A stretch of DNA of 7,302 bases from Pseudomonadales bacterium (GCA_023255355.1 JALRIU010000036.1:1-7302), one strand, 5' to 3'; shown: positions 1-6,427, counted from the first letter of the stretch. Numbers and translations: made by a program. The notes: a model not told the origin generated them from the sequence alone.

Positions 1-137
1 AAATCATTTCGTTTGGCTAGCGCACTTAATACAGCTGCACCTAGGCGCTGTGGATGAATACTGGTAAGAGAGCCTTTTCCTACTTTTCCAAGTCCGCGTG
101 GCGTACGGCAGGCATCAATGATATAAGCGGTGGGCAT
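1..137 (-). CDS. Acetyl-CoA acetyltransferase (thiolase family), N-terminal part only
   Basis: Reading from an ATG at 137 towards base 1 gives 45 codons that run off the window edge. The peptide begins MPTAYIIDACRTPRGLGK, and continues with a GKGSL.SIHPQRLGA segment. This is the characteristic start of proteobacterial acetyl-CoA C-acetyltransferases, which make or cleave a beta-ketoacyl-CoA in fatty-acid breakdown or related cytoplasmic acyl-CoA metabolism. An AAGGA ribosome-binding site lies about 7 bases upstream of the ATG and supports the start. The catalytic Cys and the C-terminal His/Cys residues lie outside the window, so substrate preference cannot be judged. It is divergent from the MFS gene across a 267-base gap. 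Such thiolases often pair with a 3-hydroxyacyl-CoA dehydrogenase, so a link with the neighbouring oxygenase genes is not implied. Confidence 0.88.
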   Translation of the reverse strand, partial: MPTAYIIDACRTPRGLGKVGKGSLTSIHPQRLGAAVLSALAKRND

Positions 138-252
138 AATGAATCCTTAAATTCGGAGTTAAGATGATTTTTGGCTGGAGTTATTTTTAACTTGTGCACT
201 GGGTCGGTTAAGGTTGATATTGGCCGTAAAACAATAATGTTTGAGGTATTAG

Positions 253-292
253 CAATCATTTTCGATCATTATATTGCAAAAACGATTGATTG
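253..292. promoter_or_regulatory. Inverted repeat around the thiolase promoter, possible operator
   Basis: CAATCA (253-258) and TGATTG (287-292) are exact reverse complements. Each is followed inward by partly matching TTTTCG and CGAT bases. The arms enclose the TATAAT element of the minus-strand promoter and touch its -35 box, a position where a regulator could block transcription. The arms are short and the region is AT-rich, so chance is a real alternative. No regulator gene lies in the window. Confidence 0.25.
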
Positions 293-296
293 TAGA
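268..296 (-). promoter_or_regulatory. Putative sigma70 promoter of the thiolase gene
   Basis: On the minus strand, TCTACA (291-296, 4 of 6 matches to the -35 consensus) is followed by a 17-base spacer and a perfect TATAAT (268-273). Transcription would start near 260 and give a 5' leader of roughly 120 bases before the thiolase ATG at 137. I see no equally good plus-strand promoter for the MFS gene. The best candidate there, TTTACT at 307 with TACTGT at 331, is weak. Confidence 0.5.
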
Positions 297-404
297 AAAT
301 GCCAACTTTACTTAATTAGAAAATATTGGATACTGTGTCTTTAATTTCGGTACCAAGATCACCCTGTGACTGGTCGATAAAATAATAATTTTTAAAGGAT
401 ATTT

Positions 405-1670
405 ATGAGCGGTACAACTTCTCAAAATGTAGACAAACCCTGGCGTGATACGATTTTAGCCGGCCTTGCTAATTATATTGATTCAGGTTCCATCGTCGCT
501 GGTTCGGCGGCGTTAGCATTGTGGGCTGATACTTACAATATGAGTGCCTTAATGACGGGTTTAATTGCCGCCTTCAGCGCGAATGCAATTTCCGCCGGTG
601 TGGGCTCGTTAATTGGTGGTATTTTGTGTGACAAATTTGGCCGCAAGAAAATCTATCAATACGATATGCTGTTCTATGCCTTTGGCATGTTGTGGATGAT
701 TTTTGCAACTGGTCCCTGGATGGTGTTTGCTGGTTTTGTGATGGTGGGCTTGGCGGTTGGTGCAGATATCCCTGCATCTTGGTCATTAATTGCTGAGATT
801 GCACCAAAACGTGAGCGCGGTAAGTTTAGTGGCGTTGCTCAAATGCTATGGTATTTAGGGCCGGTTCTTGTTTTAAGTGCCGCTTACTTTCTTGAGCCAC
901 TTGGTTTACTGGGTGTAAAAATTATCTTTGCCCACCTCTTTATCATCGCCATTGGCTTAACCTTTATGCGCTCTAAGATGCATGAGTCAAGCTATTGGGA
1001 AGAAGCGCATGCAAAAGAAGAACAAAGTGCAGAACTTAAAGCTCAAGCGCACTGGACCAATTTGTTGCAGCCTAAATACCTCAAATCCATTTTGTTTTTG
1101 GCAGGTATGTATGGATTTTGGAATTTGTGGGCTGGTGTGAACGGATTTTTTTTCCCCTATATCATGAAAACCGTTGGTGGCCAGACCCAGGCTGCGAGTT
1201 TGCTCTTTAATGTCTTAAATTTTGGTTTGGGTATGGTGTCAATTTATTTCATTTTTATGAAGTTCTCAGACCGAGTCAGTCAGCGCAAGATGTTTCTGGT
1301 GTCTGCGATGATGCACGTCGTGGGCATGTCATTATTGGCGCTTTTTCCACTGACAACCTTTGTCGCGTTAACTCATGTGTTGATAATGGCGGTGGCACAA
1401 GGCTTCGGTGCGCAGTCGTTTTTCCAGCTATGGAGTGCTGAGCTCTTTCCCACGTTGTTGCGTAGTACTGCACAAGGCTTAACCTTTGCCATTGTTCGAA
1501 TATGCTTAGGCGTCTTTAGTTTCTTTGTACCTTGGTTAACTGCAACAGGCTTTACGACGCTTGCATGGATCTTAGTTGGCTTCTTAGCCATAAGTGCGCT
1601 GATTGGGTTTTGGGCAGCACCAAATAATGCCGGAAAATCGCTTGAAGAGCTTGAAGCTGAACGCGGTTAA
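405..1670 (+). CDS. MFS transporter, sugar-porter (SP)-like family
   Basis: 421-residue inner-membrane permease, a normal length for a 12-helix MFS protein, most likely a proton-coupled importer of a small metabolite. Family marks seen: loop 2-3 motif A (GGILCDKFGRKK, residues 71-82), its weaker second-half copy (KFSDRVSQRK, 286-295), an SP-type segment after helix 4 (GADIPASW...EIAPKRERGK, 119-140), the matching second-half segment (AELFPTLLRSTAQG, 345-358), and a C-terminal GKSLEELE tail (410-417) like the SP-family tail. A long charged central loop (about 189-224) separates the two halves. AAAGGA sits 7 bases before the ATG. It is followed 134 bases later by the HyuA-like gene on the same strand, so it probably imports the compound processed by the neighbouring enzymes. 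The substrate cannot be read from the sequence: SP-like porters carry sugars, aromatic acids, betaines and other organic acids. Confidence 0.9.
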   Translation: MSGTTSQNVDKPWRDTILAGLANYIDSGSIVAGSAALALWADTYNMSALMTGLIAAFSANAISAGVGSLIGGILCDKFGRKKIYQYDMLFYAFGMLWMIFATGPWMVFAGFVMVGLAVGADIPASWSLIAEIAPKRERGKFSGVAQMLWYLGPVLVLSAAYFLEPLGLLGVKIIFAHLFIIAIGLTFMRSKMHESSYWEEAHAKEEQSAELKAQAHWTNLLQPKYLKSILFLAGMYGFWNLWAGVNGFFFPYIMKTVGGQTQAASLLFNVLNFGLGMVSIYFIFMKFSDRVSQRKMFLVSAMMHVVGMSLLALFPLTTFVALTHVLIMAVAQGFGAQSFFQLWSAELFPTLLRSTAQGLTFAIVRICLGVFSFFVPWLTATGFTTLAWILVGFLAISALIGFWAAPNNAGKSLEELEAERG

Positions 1671-1684
1671 ATCTTGCAAAGCAT

Positions 1685-1724
1685 AGGGACCTCAATATGA
1701 GGTCTCTGCAAAATCATATTTTTT
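1685..1724 (+). terminator. Hairpin after the MFS gene, possible weak terminator or attenuator
   Basis: AGGGACCTCA (1685-1694) pairs with TGAGGTCTCT (1698-1707) across an ATA loop. The core 7 base pairs are perfect and three outer pairs include one G-U. A six-T run begins 11 bases after the hairpin (1719-1724), too far away for a classical strong terminator. It lies between the MFS and HyuA-like genes and could lower, rather than abolish, read-through, or protect the MFS message. Confidence 0.4.
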
Positions 1725-1804
1725 AAATTTGCTATTTCTTTTTAGTAGGGTATTGTCCAATTACCCGTTATTATTGCGATTTTCCAGAACGTCTAGGAAC
1801 GTCA

Positions 1805-3805
1805 ATGGCTTATCTTTTGGGAATCGATACCGGTGGTACTTATACTGATGCCGTAATATTGCAGGATGAAGAGCGTGTTATCGCTGCAGCGAAATCTTTG
1901 ACGACCCGCCATGATCTTGCTGAGGGTATAAGCCATGCTGCTACCGCTGTGTTGCAAGAATCTTCTATCAAACCCGATGATATAGCTCTTGCGTCGTTGT
2001 CGACCACTTTGGCGACCAATGCCTTGGTCGAAGGTCAGGGTGGAAAGGTTGGTTTGGTCCTTGTAGGGTTTCAGGATGGCGATCTGCAAAAGCACGGCTT
2101 GGCAGAAGCAATGGCGGGTGATCCGATCTTAAATATTGCTGGTGGCCACAATCACGCCGGTGATGAGGTTGCTTTTTTAGATCTAGACGCAGTGTCTTCG
2201 TGGGCTTTGCAGCATAGCGATGTTTCTGCTTTTGCGGTCGCTGCGCATTTTGCAACGCGCAACCCAGCTCACGAGTTAAAACTGATTGAATTGTTACGAC
2301 AAATAACTGGAAAACCCATCAGTGCTTCACATCAACTGTCGGCTAAATTAAATGGCCCCAAACGAGCATTAACAGCTATTTTGAATGCGAGACTAGTAGG
2401 GCTAATAGATCGCTTGATAGATCGTGCTCATCAAGGCTTACTTGAGTTGGGTGTAAAAGCTCCATTGATGGTCGTTCGTGGTGATGGTGCCTTAATATCT
2501 GCAGAACAGGCGCGTGAAAAACCTATTGAAACAATATTAAGTGGACCTGCGGCGTCGATCGTAGGTGCCCGCTGGTTAACAAATGCTGATAATGCGTTAG
2601 TTTCAGATATCGGTGGAACCACTACTGATGTTGCGGTTCTTTCAAATGGTAAGCCAGCTATCGATCTCAATGGTGCTCAAGTTGGTAAATACCGCACCAT
2701 GGTCGAGGCAGTTGCTATGCGCACGACCGGGCTAGGTGGTGATAGTGAGGTTCATTTTATTACTGAGGGTTTGTCAGGCGGTGTTTTTTTGGGGCCCAGA
2801 AGGGTGCTGCCTATATCGCTAGCAGCTCACATTGCACCTGACGTCGTCCATAATGCTTTAGATCAACAATTAAGATCAACAATTCCAGCGGATTTCGATG
2901 GCAGATTCATTCGTCGCACTGCATTTTTTGATGAAGTTGAATTTGTTGCGCGAGATAAAGAGGTTTTGAGTCGAATCACCACTGATCTCCAACCACTGGC
3001 GAAAGTAATTAAGAATAGGCTTGATTATCAGGTTATCTCTCGATTTATCGCACGTGGTATCGTGCAAATTGCTGCCCTTACGCCAACCGATGCAAGTCAT
3101 GTGTTAGGCAGTACTAATGTCTGGGATCGAGCGGCGGCTGAAAAAGCATTATTGTTATTTGGACGACGAAGGATTGGCGCTGGTACTAGGCTTTCAACGG
3201 ATCCCGTTCATATGGCTAATCTCGTTATAAAGCAATTGACACACCAAACATCTTTGGCCTTATTAGAGGCAGCTTTCGCAGAGGAAGACGATGATTTCGA
3301 TCGTTTATCCAATGAGGTTTTAGCGCGTCATGTAATTACCCAGCGTGGTCTTTCGCAGCATCGTGGTTTACTTAAAATTAACGTTGGAATAAACGTGCCA
3401 GTGATAGGCTTGGGTGCTTCTGCTGCCACCTATTACCCTGCTGTTGGGGAGGTATTACAATGTGAAATGATCCTTCCGGAACACGCAGGAGTAGCAAACG
3501 CCATTGGTGCAGTAGTTGGTAAAATCACTACCAGAGCGAGCGCCAGCATTACCAGTCCTGTCGAAGGCTATTATAGAGTTCACTATGGTCAAATTCCTCA
3601 TGATTTTTCTGACCAACAAATTGCTATTGATTACCTTGTTGATCAATTAAGTCAAAGCGCTTTAGCAGAAGCTAAACAGGCGGGTGCTGAGGATATCCAT
3701 CTGGACATCAAAAAAGATATTCGTAAGTCCACCATCGAAGGTCGAGAGTTTTTTGTTGAGGGTATCATTACTGCTGAGGCCTCAGGACGACCTAGGATAG
3801 CCTAG
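1805..3805 (+). CDS. Hydantoinase/oxoprolinase family protein (HyuA-type ATPase subunit), stand-alone
   Basis: 666-residue cytoplasmic enzyme. Domain order: hydantoinase/oxoprolinase N-terminal domain (about 3-180) with phosphate-1 loop GIDTGGTYTDAV (6-17) and the family segment SLSTTLATNALVEGQG (64-79), then the hydantoinase-A core (about 190-575) with VVRGDG (223-228), phosphate-2 loop DIGGTTTDVAVL (268-279), GLGGDSEV (309-316) and the late family segment LPEHAGVANAIGAV (557-570). The last 95 residues are a less conserved tail. Family members use ATP to activate a cyclic amide, amide or ketone: 5-oxoproline, N-methylhydantoin, caprolactam, or acetone/acetophenone carboxylation. Most need a HyuB partner; none is present here. 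Single-subunit relatives about 660 residues long exist, so this is not necessarily a fragment. AGGA lies 8 bases before the ATG. It is probably co-expressed with the MFS gene, and its substrate is unknown. The name is secure at family level only. Confidence 0.88.
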   Translation: MAYLLGIDTGGTYTDAVILQDEERVIAAAKSLTTRHDLAEGISHAATAVLQESSIKPDDIALASLSTTLATNALVEGQGGKVGLVLVGFQDGDLQKHGLAEAMAGDPILNIAGGHNHAGDEVAFLDLDAVSSWALQHSDVSAFAVAAHFATRNPAHELKLIELLRQITGKPISASHQLSAKLNGPKRALTAILNARLVGLIDRLIDRAHQGLLELGVKAPLMVVRGDGALISAEQAREKPIETILSGPAASIVGARWLTNADNALVSDIGGTTTDVAVLSNGKPAIDLNGAQVGKYRTMVEAVAMRTTGLGGDSEVHFITEGLSGGVFLGPRRVLPISLAAHIAPDVVHNALDQQLRSTIPADFDGRFIRRTAFFDEVEFVARDKEVLSRITTDLQPLAKVIKNRLDYQVISRFIARGIVQIAALTPTDASHVLGSTNVWDRAAAEKALLLFGRRRIGAGTRLSTDPVHMANLVIKQLTHQTSLALLEAAFAEEDDDFDRLSNEVLARHVITQRGLSQHRGLLKINVGINVPVIGLGASAATYYPAVGEVLQCEMILPEHAGVANAIGAVVGKITTRASASITSPVEGYYRVHYGQIPHDFSDQQIAIDYLVDQLSQSALAEAKQAGAEDIHLDIKKDIRKSTIEGREFFVEGIITAEASGRPRIA

Positions 3806-3808
3806 GTC
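3789..3808 (+). terminator. Perfect hairpin overlapping the stop codon of the HyuA-like gene
   Basis: GACCTAGG (3789-3796) and CCTAGGTC (3801-3808) form a perfect 8-base-pair stem with a 4-base loop. The TAG stop codon (3803-3805) lies inside the right arm. No T-run follows on either strand, so this is not a standard intrinsic terminator. It may stabilise the 3' end of the message, or mark the convergent junction with the dehydrogenase gene that ends at 3856. I see no better terminator in the 50-base gap. Confidence 0.35.
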
Positions 3809-3855
3809 TCAAAATGACATTAGCGAACAGAGTTTTTGGCGAAAAAAGCTAAAGT

Positions 3856-4596
3856 TTATAAAGAACTGCCGCCATCAATGCGCATTTCGGTTCCGGTGGT
3901 GAACTTCGACTGGTCTGAAGCTAGATAAACAGCCATTTCTGCAATCTCTTCAGGTTCGCCTAAGCGTCCAACAGGATGATCAGACACCCATTCATCGAAT
4001 AAAGCCTTAGAATTTTCCATTTGATCTAATACTTTTTGCAAAATTGGCGTTTTAATTATGCCGGGTAATATTGCGTTACAACGGATACCATATTTCTCTC
4101 TAGCACAATGCAAAGCGACAGAGCGGGTCATATGAGTTACTGCTGCTTTAGCGCCATTATAGGCGACTAGGTCTGGCTGAGCACGGACGGCACACATTGA
4201 AGCGATATTGATAATGGATCCGCCGTGTTGCTTCATGCTCGGGATGACATGCTTACATCCAAGGAAAACGCCGACCACATCAATCTCAAACTCGTGTTTA
4301 AATTGTTCGAGTGTCACCGCCTCAATGTTGCCGAAGGTAGTGATCCCAGCATTGTTGACCAATATATCAACACGATCAAATTTAGCCATTATATGTTGCC
4401 AATCTTGTTCTTGTGAGACATCTAATCGAATAAACTGACATGTATTACCTAGTTCTGAAGCAAGATTTTGGCCGGCTTTTTCATCGATATCTGCTACAAC
4501 CACATTGGCGCCTTCGTCAACAAAACGTCGGACCATCGCCTCACCTAAACCCGATGCTCCTCCGGTGACTATTGCCAATTTTCTATCTAACCGCAT
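3856..4596 (-). CDS. Short-chain dehydrogenase/reductase, classical SDR, probably NAD(H)-dependent
   Basis: 246-residue cytoplasmic Rossmann-fold oxidoreductase, full length for a classical SDR. Seen: cofactor loop TGGASGLG (11-18), Asp36 at the end of beta-2 (VVVADID), which favours NAD(H) over NADP(H), structural motif NNAG (81-84), catalytic Ser133, Tyr146 and Lys150 (YNGAK), PG (178-179) and the C-terminal TGTEMRIDGG strand (234-243). The usual catalytic Asn (the vNl.Gvf position) is Asp106 here. It is the last gene of the minus-strand set, 41 bases after the HD oxygenase, with AAGGA about 9 bases before its ATG. In this context it may oxidise an alcohol or reduce a carbonyl formed by the oxygenases, or process a side product. 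SDR substrates cannot be predicted from sequence, so this role is inferred from position alone. Confidence 0.9.
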   Translation of the reverse strand: MRLDRKLAIVTGGASGLGEAMVRRFVDEGANVVVADIDEKAGQNLASELGNTCQFIRLDVSQEQDWQHIMAKFDRVDILVNNAGITTFGNIEAVTLEQFKHEFEIDVVGVFLGCKHVIPSMKQHGGSIINIASMCAVRAQPDLVAYNGAKAAVTHMTRSVALHCAREKYGIRCNAILPGIIKTPILQKVLDQMENSKALFDEWVSDHPVGRLGEPEEIAEMAVYLASDQSKFTTGTEMRIDGGSSL

Positions 4597-4637
4597 GTTT
4601 ATAATCCTTTTTACTATATATTGATTCTATTACTAAG

Positions 4638-5192
4638 TTATAAATGCGTTGCAGGTTGACGAGCAAAAATACGTTCGATCATCGGAATAAAATATTCTAG
4701 TGGCAAGCTATCATAATTTGGGTCGAATGAAACCTGATCCCAATCGGCACAAAAATCAACGCATGCTTGATAGAATGGATGGTCTTTTAGTTGGTCGCGA
4801 CTATTCGGGTCTTGGTCATAATGCTGCATCCAATAATAGCCTTGAAAAAGGCCGTGGTGTAACACAATCCAATAGTTTTTTTCACTAACATAGGGGCGTA
4901 ACAGGGCCGCTGCTGCCTGAGAATGGTTGGCGGGGGCAATAACATCACCGATATCGTGCAGAAGGGCGCAAACAATAGTTTCCTCATCTGCTTGATCGCG
5001 GACAGCGCGGGTCGCTGTTTGTAGGCAATGGTCAAGCCTGCTTATTTTGTATGGTGATGCTCCGTCCATCGATCTCAGCCAGTCAATGACGCGAGCAGCG
5101 TGCTCGCTAATGTTGGACGCATCGTGTTGAAAAACCAATTCCCAGTCTTCAGGTGTGGCGTGATCCATGGCAGTGAAAGAAACTTTAGACAC
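4638..5192 (-). CDS. HD-domain protein, putative mixed-valent diiron oxygenase (MIOX/PhnZ/TmpB-like fold)
   Basis: 184-residue soluble protein. Candidate metal ligands occur in family order: His55 (DHCLQTA), His79-Asp80 (LLHDIGD), His90 (NHSQAAA), His113 (HHGLFQGYY) and Asp152 (DWDQ). This H...HD...H...H...D set is that of the HD oxygenases myo-inositol oxygenase (MIOX), PhnZ and TmpB, which use two irons and O2 to cleave a C-C or C-P bond beside a hydroxyl. The C-terminal DWDQ...FIPMIERIF stretch resembles the end of MIOX. Compared with PhnZ as I recall it, the Tyr/Glu gate is absent (Ala45/Tyr48 occupy those places) and the residue after HDIG is Asp83, not PhnZ His or MIOX Lys, so the substrate probably differs. 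Start is GTG: AAGGAG lies 8 bases upstream, whereas the in-frame ATG at residue 9 has no such site. The GTG shares one base with the dioxygenase stop. A phosphohydrolase role is a less likely alternative. Confidence 0.82.
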   Translation of the reverse strand: MSKVSFTAMDHATPEDWELVFQHDASNISEHAARVIDWLRSMDGASPYKISRLDHCLQTATRAVRDQADEETIVCALLHDIGDVIAPANHSQAAAALLRPYVSEKNYWIVLHHGLFQGYYWMQHYDQDPNSRDQLKDHPFYQACVDFCADWDQVSFDPNYDSLPLEYFIPMIERIFARQPATHL

Positions 5193-6340
5193 TAATTTGA
5201 CTCCTTATTGCGTTTCAGGGTCACCAGCATATTGGCAATGTTGTCGTAATCAAAGTACGCGTCTTGTAAATGCCGTTTTCCTGTTGGATTGAATGCTTCT
5301 CTAGCGTGCAGTACACGGTTAGAGGCCACCAGTAATACCTGACCGCCTTCGAGCCTAAAGGTGCAGTAGTTTTTACGGTCAGTAATACGACAACATAGGT
5401 CGTGATAAGCAAGATAAAATTTAGCGACACCAGCAATAGTGGGGTCGATCATTTGCATTAACTGATTTGAGAAGCGCACATTGGTTACTTTACCCTTTGT
5501 ATCGCATGTTATGACAGGTTGCACACAATAGGTTTCGTTAGATTCATCGAATTCTCTGAACGGTACGGCAAATTGACACAGAGTATTAAAGAATTCTGGT
5601 CTGTCGACTCGAATCTCTTCAGCAATTTGCCAAGCGTCGACAATAATCGATGCACCACCCTCGGCTTCATTGACCAACATGTGTAACGCCTGGGCGCTTG
5701 GTTGGTGTGTGTAACTGGCAAAATCATTGTGTGGTGGTAATGCCATAGGGGTGTGCGCTACATTGTAAACGTGTGTGTCCACGCATACATTGTGAATTCG
5801 ATCGAACAAAACCTCACGAACTGGCCCAAGTCGAGTGGCTAACAATTCTAACGATAATGGCTCATTGGGAGCGTTATCGATTATCACCACACCGTCTTTA
5901 ATAAAATGCTCAATCAAATTAATTGCGGTACTTTGATCAGTTAAAAAAAGTGACCAATCAAAGTAACTTGGCTGAAATTCCTCTCTCCATGTTTGGGATG
6001 AGTTATGGCGCTCATGGCTAAGATCTAAAATGTCTTTGATGGCAAAGTTCGAACAGTGTTCGTCAGGCCATACAATTTTCAATTCGCCCCCGAATAATTC
6101 AACCGTTTTGGCGATAATATCTGCGGGAACAGAACTTAAAATAAATGATTTCTCTTGAGTCGCCGAGACGCGACAGTCTGGACATGGACAGTTATCTCTT
6201 AACCAAAGATAAGGCAGATCGAGAATTATGGTTTCAAGAGTTTTGATTTGTATGCCGTCTAGGCCCGCATGCACTTGCATCAATGAAGTGCAATCGACCT
6301 CGCTGCCTTGATTGTCAAGTGTTTTCAAATTTTGAGACAT
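5192..6340 (-). CDS. Gamma-butyrobetaine-hydroxylase-like Fe(II)/2-oxoglutarate dioxygenase
   Basis: 382 residues, close to human BBOX1 (387). Two domains: an N-terminal zinc domain (about 20-110) with LWLRDNCPCPDC supplying Cys51, Cys53, Cys56 and probably His95, then a TauD-type double-stranded beta-helix with iron ligands His204 and Asp206 (PPHND) and His345 (NRVLHAR), and Arg356 (GKRHLQ), the expected 2-oxoglutarate anchor. Such enzymes hydroxylate an unactivated carbon while converting 2-oxoglutarate to succinate and CO2. The family includes BBOX, trimethyllysine dioxygenase and TmpA. An ungapped match to BBOX1 upstream of the HxD puts Phe179, His183 and His196 at the cage positions Tyr177, Trp181 and Tyr194, while Tyr362 matches Tyr366. 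A trimethylammonium substrate is therefore doubtful. Start: ATG at 6340 with TGAGG 5 bases upstream. A GTG 14 codons earlier (6382) has no ribosome-binding site. First gene of the minus-strand set. Confidence 0.88.
   Translation of the reverse strand: MSQNLKTLDNQGSEVDCTSLMQVHAGLDGIQIKTLETIILDLPYLWLRDNCPCPDCRVSATQEKSFILSSVPADIIAKTVELFGGELKIVWPDEHCSNFAIKDILDLSHERHNSSQTWREEFQPSYFDWSLFLTDQSTAINLIEHFIKDGVVIIDNAPNEPLSLELLATRLGPVREVLFDRIHNVCVDTHVYNVAHTPMALPPHNDFASYTHQPSAQALHMLVNEAEGGASIIVDAWQIAEEIRVDRPEFFNTLCQFAVPFREFDESNETYCVQPVITCDTKGKVTNVRFSNQLMQMIDPTIAGVAKFYLAYHDLCCRITDRKNYCTFRLEGGQVLLVASNRVLHAREAFNPTGKRHLQDAYFDYDNIANMLVTLKRNKESN
5201..5206 (-). promoter_or_regulatory. Strong ribosome-binding site that fixes the GTG start of the HD gene
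   Basis: AAGGAG on the minus strand ends 8 bases before the GTG at 5192-5190. It lies inside the last codons (Asn-Lys-Glu-Ser) of the dioxygenase gene, whose TAG stop overlaps the GTG as TAGTG. This arrangement favours translational coupling, making the two oxygenases in step. Confidence 0.75.
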
Positions 6341-6345
6341 ATCTA

Positions 6346-6350
6346 CCTCA
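6346..6350 (-). promoter_or_regulatory. Ribosome-binding site deciding the dioxygenase start
   Basis: TGAGG on the minus strand lies 5 bases before the ATG at 6340-6338. The upstream in-frame GTG at 6382-6380 is preceded only by AT-rich sequence without a purine-rich site. The ATG also brings the protein to the usual family length. Confidence 0.6.
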
Positions 6351-6383
6351 ATTTGGTCAAAGTCAATTTTTGAATCTATCACA

Positions 6384-6427
6384 CTTTATTTAAGATAAAG
6401 AAACCTTTATTAAGATATGCCTTTATT
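6384..6427 (-). repeat. Three AATAAAG direct repeats upstream of the dioxygenase, possible regulator sites
   Basis: Minus-strand AATAAAG occurs at 6427-6421, 6411-6405 and 6390-6384, with starts 16 and 21 bases apart. Two copies extend to ATCTTAATAAAG and ATCTTAAATAAAG, a match over 12 bases with one inserted A. The copy nearest the gene also forms the inverted repeat CTTTAT-5-ATAAAG (6384-6400). The cluster lies 44-87 bases before the dioxygenase ATG, where an activator or repressor could act. I do not see a convincing -35/-10 pair here. AT-rich composition makes chance repeats easier, so this is tentative. Confidence 0.35.

Noticed and set aside
307..336. TTTACT-18-TACTGT as promoter of the MFS gene
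   Set aside because: Both boxes match the consensus poorly and the region is AT-rich.
1802..2255. Minus-strand open frames inside the HyuA-like gene
   Set aside because: They overlap conserved ATP-binding coding sequence and show no family features.
4208..4438. Plus-strand open frames of 63-76 codons inside the dehydrogenase gene
   Set aside because: They are antisense to a well-conserved SDR, with no recognisable motif.
4638..6340. Naming the oxygenase pair tmpA/tmpB or phnY/phnZ outright
   Set aside because: The architecture fits, but the substrate-contact residues I can compare do not. Symbols would imply a phosphonate substrate that the sequence does not support.
5192..6340. Carnitine biosynthesis gamma-butyrobetaine hydroxylase
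   Set aside because: Fold and metal sites match, but two cage aromatics are His and no carnitine or butyrobetaine genes are nearby.
6341..6382. Longer dioxygenase starting at GTG 6382
   Set aside because: It has no ribosome-binding site, whereas the ATG at 6340 has TGAGG at 5 bases and gives the usual family length.
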